The position numbers were made by a program, and so were the translations under genes. This document shows, piece by piece, positions 56,603 to 64,000 of a stretch of 64,000 nucleotides of DNA (the first letter of the stretch is position 1; each line of letters opens with the position of its first letter). The stretch lies in contig NZ_CP102772.1 of assembly GCF_026020075.1 (NCBI RefSeq), positions 4,244,501 through 4,308,500 on the forward strand. Reading direction: 5' to 3'. The notes below the pieces were generated by a model. The model worked only from the letters and a program-made list of their open reading frames with translations, did no database searches and was not told the origin of the DNA. Origin of the DNA: Bosea sp. NBC_00550 (GTDB taxonomy: Bacteria > Pseudomonadota > Alphaproteobacteria > Rhizobiales > Beijerinckiaceae).

Positions 56603-57841
56603 TCAGGAGCGGCCCGGCGCCGGATGGAACAGCCGGCCTTTTTCCACGATCAGCACGGTGACGAGCGCCGCAAGGCCGCAAAGCGCGAAGCCCAGCGTGA
56701 TCGGGACGACCGTGCCGTTGAAGTGCTGGCCGATATAGAAGCCCAGCAGCGCCCCGATGACGGTGGTGACGAAGCCCTGCACCGAGGATGCCGTGCCCGC
56801 GACATGGCCGAGCGGCTCCATCGCCATGGCGCCGAAATTCGGGCCGATCAGGCCGAAGCAGAACATGGCGCCGCCCTGGAAGATCGCGAAGCTCCACAGC
56901 GATTCATAGCCGTTGAGGGCGACGAGCGCATGCGCGCCGGTCAGCGCGATATAGCCGAGCAGTGCCGCATGCGAGACGCGGCGCATGCCGAGCCGGCCGA
57001 CGATGCGCGAATTAAGCAGGGACGAAGCGGCCATGAACATCGCGATCATCGCGAAGATCGTGGTGAACAGCTCCGGCGCGTGGAAGACGTCGACGAAGAC
57101 CTGCTGGGCCGAGTTGATGAAGCCGAACAGCCCGCCGAGGACGAAGGCCATGGCCAGCATGTAGCCGACGCCGATACGGCTCGTCAGCGTGCTGCGGAAG
57201 GCGGCGGCGACGCTTGCGAACGCGATCGGCTTGCGGTCCTCCGGGTGCTGGGTCTCCGGCAGCTTCACCGCGACCCAGAGCAGCACGGTGGCACCGAAGG
57301 CGGTCAGCACGCCGAAGATCCAGCGCCAGGGCGCGATCCAGAGGATCGCCTGGCCGATCGAGGGCGCCAGGATCGGCACGGCCAGGAAGACGATCATCGC
57401 CAGCGACATGACGCGCGCCATGTCGCGGCCGGAATAGCAATCGCGCACGATCGAGACGACCAGCACGCGCGTCGCTGCCGCGCCGACGCCTTGCACGACA
57501 CGCGCGACCATCATCGCCTCGAACGAGCCGGCGAAGGCTGCGGCGATGCTGGCGAGGACATAGATCACGAGCCCGATGATCAGCACCGGGCGGCGGCCAT
57601 AGCGATCCGAGATCGTGCCGTAGAAGATCTGCGAGATGCCGAAGCCGAGCAGATAGGCGGTGATGATCCACTGCCGCTGGTTGGCCTCGGCGATGCCGAG
57701 CGCCTCGGCCATCTGCGGCAGGGCCGGCAGCATCGAGTCGATGGCGAGCGCATTCGTCGCCATCAGCGCGGCCGCGAGGCCTACGAAAGGATAGAAGCCC
57801 ATGCCGTGGCGCGGCCGGGCAATGACGGACATGTCATTCAT
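56603..57841 (-). CDS. MFS multidrug exporter, Bcr/CflA family
   Basis: A 412-residue major-facilitator transporter with twelve predicted helices. Motif A lies at GTISDRYGRRPVLIIGL; motif C-like VVQGVGAAATRVLVVSIVRDCYSG is characteristic of the Bcr/CflA drug:H+ antiporters. The N-terminus is MNDMSVIARPRHGMGFYPFV. Expelled compounds cannot be inferred. It stands alone, convergent with the cold-shock gene. Confidence 0.9.
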   Translation of the reverse strand: MNDMSVIARPRHGMGFYPFVGLAAALMATNALAIDSMLPALPQMAEALGIAEANQRQWIITAYLLGFGISQIFYGTISDRYGRRPVLIIGLVIYVLASIAAAFAGSFEAMMVARVVQGVGAAATRVLVVSIVRDCYSGRDMARVMSLAMIVFLAVPILAPSIGQAILWIAPWRWIFGVLTAFGATVLLWVAVKLPETQHPEDRKPIAFASVAAAFRSTLTSRIGVGYMLAMAFVLGGLFGFINSAQQVFVDVFHAPELFTTIFAMIAMFMAASSLLNSRIVGRLGMRRVSHAALLGYIALTGAHALVALNGYESLWSFAIFQGGAMFCFGLIGPNFGAMAMEPLGHVAGTASSVQGFVTTVIGALLGFYIGQHFNGTVVPITLGFALCGLAALVTVLIVEKGRLFHPAPGRS

Positions 57842-57984
57842 GGTGATCGCGAAAGTTGCTGTAGGGCCCGGCGGCTGCAACCGGGCGGCAGCGGCGGACC
57901 ATCGAACCGCAGAATTAGACGCGCCGGCAGGCTGCGGCAACCCGCCTTGCCGGCCAGGAGCCATGCACCGGGCGCGATTCCGGC

Positions 57985-58623
57985 TCAGTCCGCCTTCTTC
58001 TGCATTTCGGCCATCAGCGCGTTGTCGATCTCGTCGGCCCGCCGTGCGGCCGGCCGACCGGACAGTCGCGCGCCATAGGCTTCGAAGGCCGGCCGCTTCT
58101 CGATCGTTCCGAACTGCAGACCCCAGAGTATCTGTGCGCCGACATAGACGTCGGCGGCGCTGAAGCGGTCGCCGAGCAGATATTCGCCCTGGCTGACGGC
58201 CTGTTCGAGCGTATCCATCACGTCGCCGAAGGTGCCGTAGCCCATCGATCGCGCCCGTTCCGGCGGGACTTCGAAACCGAAGGCCTTGTTGCTGACGGCG
58301 GCCTCGATCGGGCCGGCGGCGAAGAACAGCCAGCGATAATAGGGGCCGCGCAACCGGCTGTCGGCCTCGGGGGCGAGCCCGGCTTGCGGGAAGGCATCGG
58401 CGAGATAGGCGCAGATCGCCGCGCATTCCGTGACGACGGTGTCGCCATGCACCAGCGTCGGCACCTTGCCCATGGGATTGATCGCCTTGTAGTCCGCGCT
58501 CTTCATCGGCGCGCCGAAGCCGACGATCTCGGCGCGGTAGGGCTGGCCGATCTCCTCCACCATCCAGCGCGCGATGCGGCCGCGCGACATCGGGTTCGTG
58601 TACAGGACGAGTTCATCCGTCAT
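57985..58623 (-). CDS. glutathione S-transferase family protein
   Basis: A 212-residue two-domain protein. The thioredoxin-like N-terminus has LVLYTNPMSRGRIARWMVEE with Ser in the active position, KAINPMGKVPTLVHGD (cis-Pro), and VTECAAICAYLADAFP; the C-terminal helical domain carries LLGDRFSAADVYVGAQI. It conjugates or reduces with glutathione; no substrate is evident. It lies upstream of the MFS gene on the same strand. Confidence 0.9.
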   Translation of the reverse strand: MTDELVLYTNPMSRGRIARWMVEEIGQPYRAEIVGFGAPMKSADYKAINPMGKVPTLVHGDTVVTECAAICAYLADAFPQAGLAPEADSRLRGPYYRWLFFAAGPIEAAVSNKAFGFEVPPERARSMGYGTFGDVMDTLEQAVSQGEYLLGDRFSAADVYVGAQILWGLQFGTIEKRPAFEAYGARLSGRPAARRADEIDNALMAEMQKKAD

Positions 58624-58748
58624 GAGCTTTGTCTCCCTGGAGCTCCAGCTTCGCTCTATCCTGCGATAGTGTCGCGACGCTGTCAGGAGCCGATTGCCTG
58701 ACGCCGGAAGATCGAACTGCTATCCTCGCCGCAGAGCGGGGTGGGAGC

Positions 58749-59501
58749 ATGAACGAATCACAGGCGTTGCGCGGCGTATCCCTCGGTGACGGGCGGATGG
58801 CGATCGAAGGGATGTCGGCCCGCTATGTCCAGGGCGCCACCCGCCGTTTTCGGCTGACGGCTTCCGGGCTAAGCTTCGTCGGGGGCTATGACAGCCGCGA
58901 TGGGCGGATCGAGGACGGCCAGCGCCTCCTGGCCGAGGCTCATGTCGAAGGCGGCGCGCTGCGGCGCGCCGGAGTCGAGGGCGAGGCCGGTGTGATCGGC
59001 CTGACCTTGCGTCCGCTATCCACGACCGGAGAGCAGACGCGGCTGCTGCTGCTGCTGGGCTATCGCGAGCAGGACGGCGAAACGCTGCCTTTCGCCGAGG
59101 CGTTTCTCGCGCCGGCCGTCTTCGAGGCCCTCAAGGCGGACATGCTGGCGGGGCTCGCTCGGCACATGACTCTCAGCGCCACGACGAACCTCTGGATACG
59201 GGAAGACGACCGCGATCTGGCGGAGGCAAGCCCGATCGACTGGCATCTCGCCTCCGGCATCGAGGAAGGTGCCGTGGCTCCGGCCCGCGGCTTCATCGAG
59301 AGCATCGAATGGCGGCCGCACGCCTCTCCCGCGCCGAACGACGAGGCGGCCCTCGCGATCCTCCCGGCAGCCGTTCACGACGAGGAGGCGGAGGAGGATT
59401 GGCGGGAAAGCAGCGCCGAGCAGCTGCGCAAGATCAACTGGAGCTTCAAGCAGCTCCTGCTGCTGCTCGCCTTCCTGATGATCATCATCGCGGTGAAGTA
59501 G
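58749..59501 (+). CDS. tail-anchored hypothetical protein
   Basis: A 250-residue protein of unknown family. The N-terminal half is beta-rich (FRLTASGLSFVGGYDSRDGR, RLLAEAHVEGGALRRAG), the middle is helical, a Glu-rich linker follows (HDEEAEEDWRESSAEQ), and the last 25 residues form one membrane helix (LLLLLAFLMIIIAVK). This is the topology of a C-terminal anchor with the body in the cytoplasm. It is divergent from the GST gene and convergent with the flippase-like gene. Confidence 0.65.
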   Translation: MNESQALRGVSLGDGRMAIEGMSARYVQGATRRFRLTASGLSFVGGYDSRDGRIEDGQRLLAEAHVEGGALRRAGVEGEAGVIGLTLRPLSTTGEQTRLLLLLGYREQDGETLPFAEAFLAPAVFEALKADMLAGLARHMTLSATTNLWIREDDRDLAEASPIDWHLASGIEEGAVAPARGFIESIEWRPHASPAPNDEAALAILPAAVHDEEAEEDWRESSAEQLRKINWSFKQLLLLLAFLMIIIAVK

Positions 59502-59510
59502 CCGTTCGCC

Positions 59511-60485
59511 TCACGGCTCGTGGCGGCGAATGCGGCGGATGATCTCGTTCAGCGCCAGCAGGGCCAGCGCCAGGATGAAGGGCAGGACGTAGTAGATCAC
59601 GCGGAAGATCAGCAGCGCACCGAGCACATGCTCGTAGGGGAAGCGGTTGAGCGCGACGAGGATCGTCGCCTCGAACACGCCGAGCCCGCCCGGCGCATGG
59701 CTGGCGATGCCGATCAGGCAGGCAAAGATGTAGGCCGCGAGGAAGGTCGGATAGTCGAGGTTGTAACCGCCCGGCAGCAGCACGAACAGCACGGCAGCGG
59801 CAGCGCAGACCTCGCAGGCGCCGAGTGCCATCTGGCCGAGCGTGGTGCCAAGCCCCGGCAGGTGCAGGTTCCAGCCCCTGACGCGCAGGGTCCGATCGTC
59901 GGTCGCGATCCAACCGAGATAGCCGAGGATGCCGAGCCCGACGGCGCCGCCGACGACCTGGACCACGAGCGGCGAGGTCCGCGCCAGCATCGCGATCGAA
60001 TCCGCCGAATAGACCAGGCTGGCGCAGAGGATGGCACCGAGGCCGAGCCAGAAGGTCAGCCCGGCGATCACCGTCAGGCTCGCGACCTCGGACGCCCGCA
60101 CCCCCTTCGGCGAGTAGATCCAGTAGCGCACCGTGCCGCCGGTCACGATCGGGAAGCCGAGCGTGAAGGAGACCGAATAGCTGGTGAAGGAGGCGAGCGC
60201 CGTGGTGCGGTAGGGGATCGAGAGCCCGAGCCGTCGCAACGCCAGCGCGTCGTAGCCGGTGAGCAGCAGATAGCTCAGTGCGGTGAAGGCGGCTGCGAGC
60301 CCGAGCTGGCGCAGGCTGGCATTGGCGAAGGCGCCGGCGAGTTGGCCCGGCTCCATCTGGCTGATGATGTGCCAGAGCACGACGAGCGAGGCGCCGAAGA
60401 TGACGATGCTCGCCAGCGGGCCGAGCCACCACCAGCGGCTGCGCTTGCGCAGGGGCATTCCTGGCTCGTGCGGGCCGAACGACAT
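59511..60485 (-). CDS. flippase-like / UPF0104 integral membrane protein
   Basis: A 324-residue membrane protein with about eight helices, of the lysylphosphatidylglycerol-synthase transmembrane/UPF0104 type. Typical parts: GYDALALRRLGLSIPYRTTAL, SFTLGFPIVTGGTVRYWIYS and the SHAPGGLGVFEATILVAL region. It has no soluble aminoacyl-transferase domain, so it is a stand-alone membrane module, probably moving lipids. ATG 60485 (MSFGPHEPGMPL) was preferred over a longer frame. Confidence 0.82.
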   Translation of the reverse strand: MSFGPHEPGMPLRKRSRWWWLGPLASIVIFGASLVVLWHIISQMEPGQLAGAFANASLRQLGLAAAFTALSYLLLTGYDALALRRLGLSIPYRTTALASFTSYSVSFTLGFPIVTGGTVRYWIYSPKGVRASEVASLTVIAGLTFWLGLGAILCASLVYSADSIAMLARTSPLVVQVVGGAVGLGILGYLGWIATDDRTLRVRGWNLHLPGLGTTLGQMALGACEVCAAAAVLFVLLPGGYNLDYPTFLAAYIFACLIGIASHAPGGLGVFEATILVALNRFPYEHVLGALLIFRVIYYVLPFILALALLALNEIIRRIRRHEP

Positions 60486-60643
60486 GCGCTCTCTGGGTTG
60501 CGCGCCGCTGCCGGGTGCGGCGGCGCGGTGGATTGGCGAGAGGGCGCGGCCGCGCCCCGGTCCGAGAGATAGCGCGTCGGTGGCGATGCACAAGCCGGTG
60601 TGGCGAATGAACCCTATGAGGGAACCATCGTGGGTGCTTTGCC

Positions 60644-61069
60644 CTATGTGGCGCGCCGATACCAGAAGGCATCGGCCACGCGCTCCATGCCGACGCTCTC
60701 GTAGAAGCCGGCCGCCTCGGGCACGGATGCCAGCATGAGCGCGACCTGCGGGCCGAGCTGCCGCCGCGTTTCGTCAAGCAGGCCGCGCCCGACGCCCTGC
60801 CCCTGCGTGCGAGGGCTCACCGCCAGGTCCGAGAGATAGCAGCACCAGCAGAAATCCGTGACGCAGCGCGCTACGCCGACGAGTTCGCCTTGCGGCCCGT
60901 CGAGACGCGCGGTGACGACGAGATCGGCCGCCGACAGCATCGCCTGAAGCCGGGCTTCGTCCTCGATCGGCCGGATCGCGCCGAGACCGGACTCGATGAG
61001 CACCTGCCTGAACGCGGCGACCGGGAGGTCCGCTTCGCGGGCGTAGAAGACCCGCCTGGACTGATCCAT
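60644..61069 (-). CDS. GNAT-family N-acetyltransferase
   Basis: A 141-residue acyl-CoA transferase. The acetyl-CoA loop (R/Q-x-x-G-x-G/A) is SPRTQGQGVGRGLLDE and the last strand is AAGFYESVGMERV. The N-terminal segment FYAREADLPVAAFRQVLIESG is typical of the YdfB/YhbS-type subgroup. Substrate unknown. It lies downstream of the 188-residue hypothetical gene on the same strand. Confidence 0.88.
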   Translation of the reverse strand: MDQSRRVFYAREADLPVAAFRQVLIESGLGAIRPIEDEARLQAMLSAADLVVTARLDGPQGELVGVARCVTDFCWCCYLSDLAVSPRTQGQGVGRGLLDETRRQLGPQVALMLASVPEAAGFYESVGMERVADAFWYRRAT

Positions 61070-61129
61070 GACCTTCCTCCCGGCCCTTCGGCGCGGGGCG
61101 GACAGTTGTCCGCCCCGCGCGGTGTTGCC

Positions 61130-61696
61130 TCAAGCCGTCTTGCGGAAGATGCGCAGTGTCTTGAAGCCCGGGAGCTCCTCGACCGGCATCTCGCTGGCCC
61201 ACTCCGCGATGATCGGTTCCGCCGCGCCATAGGCGAAGGAGCCCTTGTAGAACAGGATGTGGCCGCCCGCGTCAGTCTGCTGCGTGAAGAGATCCATCAC
61301 CTCGCGGTCGGTCAGCGCGCCATAGGCATCGTTCGCCGCGCTGCGGAATTCGCAGGAATGGAACAGCGTCACGATGTCGAACCGCGGCAGGAGCTTGGCA
61401 TTGCTGGTGTAGATATCGCCGAAATAGGCGGAGTAACTCTTGGTGACGGTTGGGTTCTCGGTCGCGAGCGCGATGAACGCCTCGTATTCCTTCGGCGCTG
61501 CGGTGATCCCGAGCACCGTGTTGTCGAGACGCGGCTCGGCGCAGCGCAGGCCGACATAGTGATGCCCGCCCGTCCCGAAATGGTAGATGCGCTTGCCGCT
61601 CAGGCCTTCCGTCTCGAGCCATTCGACCAGATGCACGTCGCAGGGGCACTGCTCGACCTCGAGACCCCAGAAGGCATCCCAGATATTCATCTTCAC
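61130..61696 (-). CDS. hypothetical protein with a glycine-rich Rossmann-like loop
   Basis: A 188-residue cytoplasmic protein. GKRIYHFGTGGHHYVGLRCA resembles a glycine-rich SAM/nucleotide loop, and DIVTLFHSCEFRSA plus HILFYKGSFAYG could be the later strands of a class-I methyltransferase fold; the fit is weak. It also has CPCDVHLVEWLE near the N-terminus. It lies 48 bases after the end of the ABC-protein gene and 60 bases before the GNAT gene, so these may form one unit. I cannot assign a function. Confidence 0.6.
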   Translation of the reverse strand: MKMNIWDAFWGLEVEQCPCDVHLVEWLETEGLSGKRIYHFGTGGHHYVGLRCAEPRLDNTVLGITAAPKEYEAFIALATENPTVTKSYSAYFGDIYTSNAKLLPRFDIVTLFHSCEFRSAANDAYGALTDREVMDLFTQQTDAGGHILFYKGSFAYGAAEPIIAEWASEMPVEELPGFKTLRIFRKTA

Positions 61697-61744
61697 GGCG
61701 GTTCTCCTCGTTGTTGCCGGTGTTTTTTGATCTGCTGCCGCCCG

Positions 61745-63523
61745 CTACAGGGCTGCGACGGGTTCGGCCGGCCGAGACTCGGCAAAGCCGTCGCGCTCGA
61801 CGATGCGGGCGACGCCGCCGATCCGGCGCAGCACGATCCGGTGGGTGGCGATCTCGCCGAAGCCGGGCGATTGCCCGAAGGCGACGATCACGGCTTCGGG
61901 CAGCGCCGCACGCAATTCGGCAAGCAGGTCGAGCGCCGCCTCGGCTTCGAGGGCATTCGTCGCTTCGTCGAGCAGCACCACCTCGCAGCCGCCGAGCTCG
62001 GCACGCGCCAAGGCGAGCCGCTGACGGTCGCCTCTCGTCAAGGCCCTGTTCCAGTCGTCCTCGCCGTCGAGCCGGGAGGTCAGTGTCGCCAGGCCGTAGC
62101 GGCGCAGCGCGGCGGCGACATCCGGCGCCGGGCGCGGCCGGTCGCCCTGCAGGAGATGGCGCAGGCTCGTTCGCGGCAGCTGCAGATGCTGGGGCACCAC
62201 GGCGACGCGGGCGCTGCGGGGCAATGCGATCATCCCTTCCCCCTGCTGCCAGAGACCCGCGATCGCCTGCAGCAGCGTGTTCTTGGCAAAGCCGGCGTCG
62301 CCGACGACATGGAGCGTCGCGCCGGCCGGCAACGCGAAATCGATTCCGGCGGCGAGCGGCAGGCCGGTGCCGTCGTGCAAGGTCACGTCCTGGAGACGCA
62401 GGACGTGATCCGGAGCGTGCGCGATGACGAGGCTCTGCACCGGCGGGCGGAACTCGATCTCGGCCAGCGCATCGGCCAGTTCATTGACGCGCCGGGCGGC
62501 GGCGAGCCACTCCGCGATGCGCATGAAGTTGTCGAGCAGCCAGTTGCAGGCGTTCTGCACGGCGACGAAGGCCGCGGCGACCTGCACGACGCCGCCGAGC
62601 GTCATCTCGCCGCCGAGGTATTTCGGCGCCGCCAGCAGCAGCGGCACCACCGGGACGAGCGCGCCGCTGCCATTCGTGATCCAGGTCAGGCGCGCGCGCT
62701 GCCGGATCATCGCCAGCCAGCGCCGCACCAGGATCTCGTGGCTGCGCGCGACGGCGTGGCGCTCTCCGGTCTCGGTCCGGGCGAGTGCGATCGCTTCGCC
62801 GTGGTCGCGGATGCGCATCAGGGCGAAGCGCAGGCCGGCCTCGCTCTCGTTGCGCGCGGCGATGAGGCCCGGCAGGCGCCGCCCGACGGTCGTCACCAGC
62901 GCCGAGACGATCACCGCATAGAGGATGGCGGCCAGGACGAGATAGGCGGGGATCGCGATGCTGCTTTCGCCCCAGGACAGGTTCAGGCTGCCGCCGATCT
63001 CCCAAAGGATTTCGATGAAGATCGCGATGGTGATGACGGAGGAAAGCAGGCCGATCGCGAAATCCACCACCGGCTCCGTCGCCCAGCGGACGTCGTCGGC
63101 GATGCGGTATTCGGGATTGGCAGGTTCGGTGCCGGTGAGCCCGAGGCGGAAGAAGCGCCGCTCGCCGACCCAGCCATCGGCCAGCCGCGCGGTGAGCCAT
63201 TGCCGCCAGTGCACCTGGAAGGTCTCGCGCGCCCGCAGGATGACGACGCCGAGCCCCGCCACGACGAAGACGAGCACGGGGAACACGCCCATCGCGACCA
63301 GGGCGCTGTGGCCGTCCTTGCGCTCCAATGCGTCGAAGAACCAGCCGTTCCAGCGGTTGATCGTGACATTGGCGAAGACGGACAGGATGATCCCGGCCGC
63401 CAGCAGCAACGTCCAGAACCAGGCGCGGCCGGCGCTCTCGCCGCGCCAGAAATGACGCGTCAGGCGGGCGAAACGGATCGCCACCCGCCGGTCTCCGGGC
63501 ACGGTCGCTCTCTCGCCTGCCAT
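61745..63523 (-). CDS. SbmA/YddA-type ABC transporter (membrane + ATPase) with degenerate Walker A
   Basis: A 592-residue fused permease-ATPase. The membrane part has the family's early sequence RFARLTRHFWRGESAGRAWF, NVTINRWNGWFFDALERKD and FFRLGLTGTEPANPEYRIADD, with about six helices. In the ATPase part the P-loop reads GDAGFAKNT instead of GxSGSGKST, and the signature is LTRGDRQRLALARAEL instead of LSGG; Walker B (CEVVLLDEATNALE) is kept. It may have weak or no ATPase activity. The ATG at 63523 has a poor ribosome site; a GTG at 63691 would add 56 residues. Confidence 0.85.
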   Translation of the reverse strand: MAGERATVPGDRRVAIRFARLTRHFWRGESAGRAWFWTLLLAAGIILSVFANVTINRWNGWFFDALERKDGHSALVAMGVFPVLVFVVAGLGVVILRARETFQVHWRQWLTARLADGWVGERRFFRLGLTGTEPANPEYRIADDVRWATEPVVDFAIGLLSSVITIAIFIEILWEIGGSLNLSWGESSIAIPAYLVLAAILYAVIVSALVTTVGRRLPGLIAARNESEAGLRFALMRIRDHGEAIALARTETGERHAVARSHEILVRRWLAMIRQRARLTWITNGSGALVPVVPLLLAAPKYLGGEMTLGGVVQVAAAFVAVQNACNWLLDNFMRIAEWLAAARRVNELADALAEIEFRPPVQSLVIAHAPDHVLRLQDVTLHDGTGLPLAAGIDFALPAGATLHVVGDAGFAKNTLLQAIAGLWQQGEGMIALPRSARVAVVPQHLQLPRTSLRHLLQGDRPRPAPDVAAALRRYGLATLTSRLDGEDDWNRALTRGDRQRLALARAELGGCEVVLLDEATNALEAEAALDLLAELRAALPEAVIVAFGQSPGFGEIATHRIVLRRIGGVARIVERDGFAESRPAEPVAAL

Positions 63524-63691
63524 TTCGTCGGGCGTCAGCACGGTTTCGATCGTTCCCCCGGGGCCGGTTTTCCGGTCTCCCACGGTCAGAAGCTGATCGG
63601 GCGAAAATGAACTCAGGCTGAACGGAGTCGGTGGGCGGGCTAACCTCGCACTCTGTCGATGTTCGGCGATGGAGATGGCATGGTGAACCAC

Positions 63692-63828
63692 CCGTCATTC
63701 CGGGGCGCCGCGAAGCGGCGAGCCCGGAACCCAGAACCCGTGCGGTTTCCCAAAGCCAGCGCCTCACAATGACGCGCATCGTTTCTGGGTTCCGGGCTCA
63801 GGCCTTTCGGCCTGCCCCGGAATGACGG
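63692..63828. repeat. dispersed palindromic repeat, copy H (longest)
   Basis: CCGTCATTCCGGGGCGCC at the left and GCCCCGGAATGACGG at the right; inside, GAGCCCGGAACCCAGAAC pairs with TTCTGGGTTCCGGGCTC, giving two nested stems. It occupies most of the gap between the ABC protein and the maeB end (63524-63903); no other feature was seen there. Confidence 0.85.
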
Positions 63829-63903
63829 CGAAGGAGTCGCGACGACGATGCCGCCTTGTCGGCAGCCTCGAACGGTCCGGCTCAGGTTGTCACATGCCCG
63901 GCG

Positions 63904-64000
63904 TCAGCCGCCGATGTTGAAGGACGCCAGCGCCGCCATGTTGACGATGTCGGAGTCCTTGGCGCCGAGCGGCACGATCTGCACGGGCTTGTCGAGGCCC
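63904..64000 (-). CDS. C-terminus of probable NADP-dependent malic enzyme (MaeB type)
   Basis: Only 31 codons are in the window, ending at TGA 63904-63906; the gene continues past base 64000. The residues GLDKPVQIVPLGAKDSDIVN and NMAALASFNIGG match the end of the phosphotransacetylase-like domain of rhizobial MaeB malic enzymes. A stand-alone phosphate acetyltransferase is the alternative. Confidence 0.6.
   Translation of the reverse strand, partial: GLDKPVQIVPLGAKDSDIVNMAALASFNIGG

Noticed and set aside
60890-63610. A 906-codon open frame on the plus strand, the longest in the window
   Set aside because: It is antisense to the GNAT, hypothetical and ABC genes, all with clear motifs; low-complexity, His/Asp/Gln-rich composition is typical of shadows.

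Overview
The window is GC-rich chromosomal DNA from an alphaproteobacterium, most likely a Hyphomicrobiales member close to Bosea. This is judged from gene order and protein character by eye, not from a database search. The replication and repair genes gyrB, recF, dnaN and dnaA sit near rpsT, mutM, ubiE and ubiB, the kind of core cluster often found close to the replication origin in this class. No tRNA, rRNA, CRISPR array, IS element or prophage was found.

Layout. 1-4234: a bat-type aerotolerance/stress operon (DUF4381 protein, two VWA proteins, TPR protein, BatD) joined by short overlaps. 4263-5943: a DUF3302 / HlyD-type adaptor / secreted-protein set ending at a bidirectional terminator. 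6010-16709 (minus strand): gyrB, a GGDEF cyclase, recQ, a LysE exporter, recF, dnaN, dnaA. 16710-17475: a gene-free, AT-richer stretch upstream of dnaA. 17476-24878: rpsT, a PLP-dependent deaminase, enoyl-CoA hydratase, mutM, ubiE, ubiB, amn. 25102-27027: an ArsR regulator with its own palindromic operator heading SRPBCC, DUF1579 and VOC genes.

27178-37714 looks like one catabolic locus built around a MarR regulator. The minus arm is MarR, a family-5 solute-binding protein, an isoaspartyl peptidase/asparaginase, a ketopantoate-reductase-like enzyme and an SDR. The plus arm is a creatininase-family amidohydrolase, two Dpp-type permeases, a fused double ATPase and a polysaccharide-deacetylase-fold amidase. 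A perfect inverted repeat lies between the arms. The simplest reading is uptake and hydrolysis of an amide-containing small molecule or peptide whose identity is unknown.

37825-43499: a very proline-rich OmpA-domain protein, a small secreted protein whose signal peptide is split by an apparent one-base frameshift, a YjfB-like protein, and a TPP riboswitch controlling thiC-thiM. 43483-49610: a secreted hypothetical protein, dnaK-dnaJ behind a heat-shock-type promoter, CsbD, an XRE regulator and a membrane protein. 49886-53068 (minus): a methionine-type importer metNIQ preceded by two unnamed small ORFs and a 22-codon leader ORF ending in Cys-Cys-Cys-Arg-Arg, which looks like a cysteine-sensing attenuator; this is the most distinctive finding. 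53338-64000: a copper pair (DUF2946-like, PCuAC), DapA-like and FAH-like enzymes, a cold-shock protein, a Bcr/CflA-type MFS exporter, a GST, hypothetical proteins, a flippase-like membrane protein, a GNAT, an SbmA/YddA-type ABC protein with an eroded Walker A motif, and the C-terminus of a probable MaeB.

Eight long imperfect palindromes of two related families are scattered between genes throughout the window.
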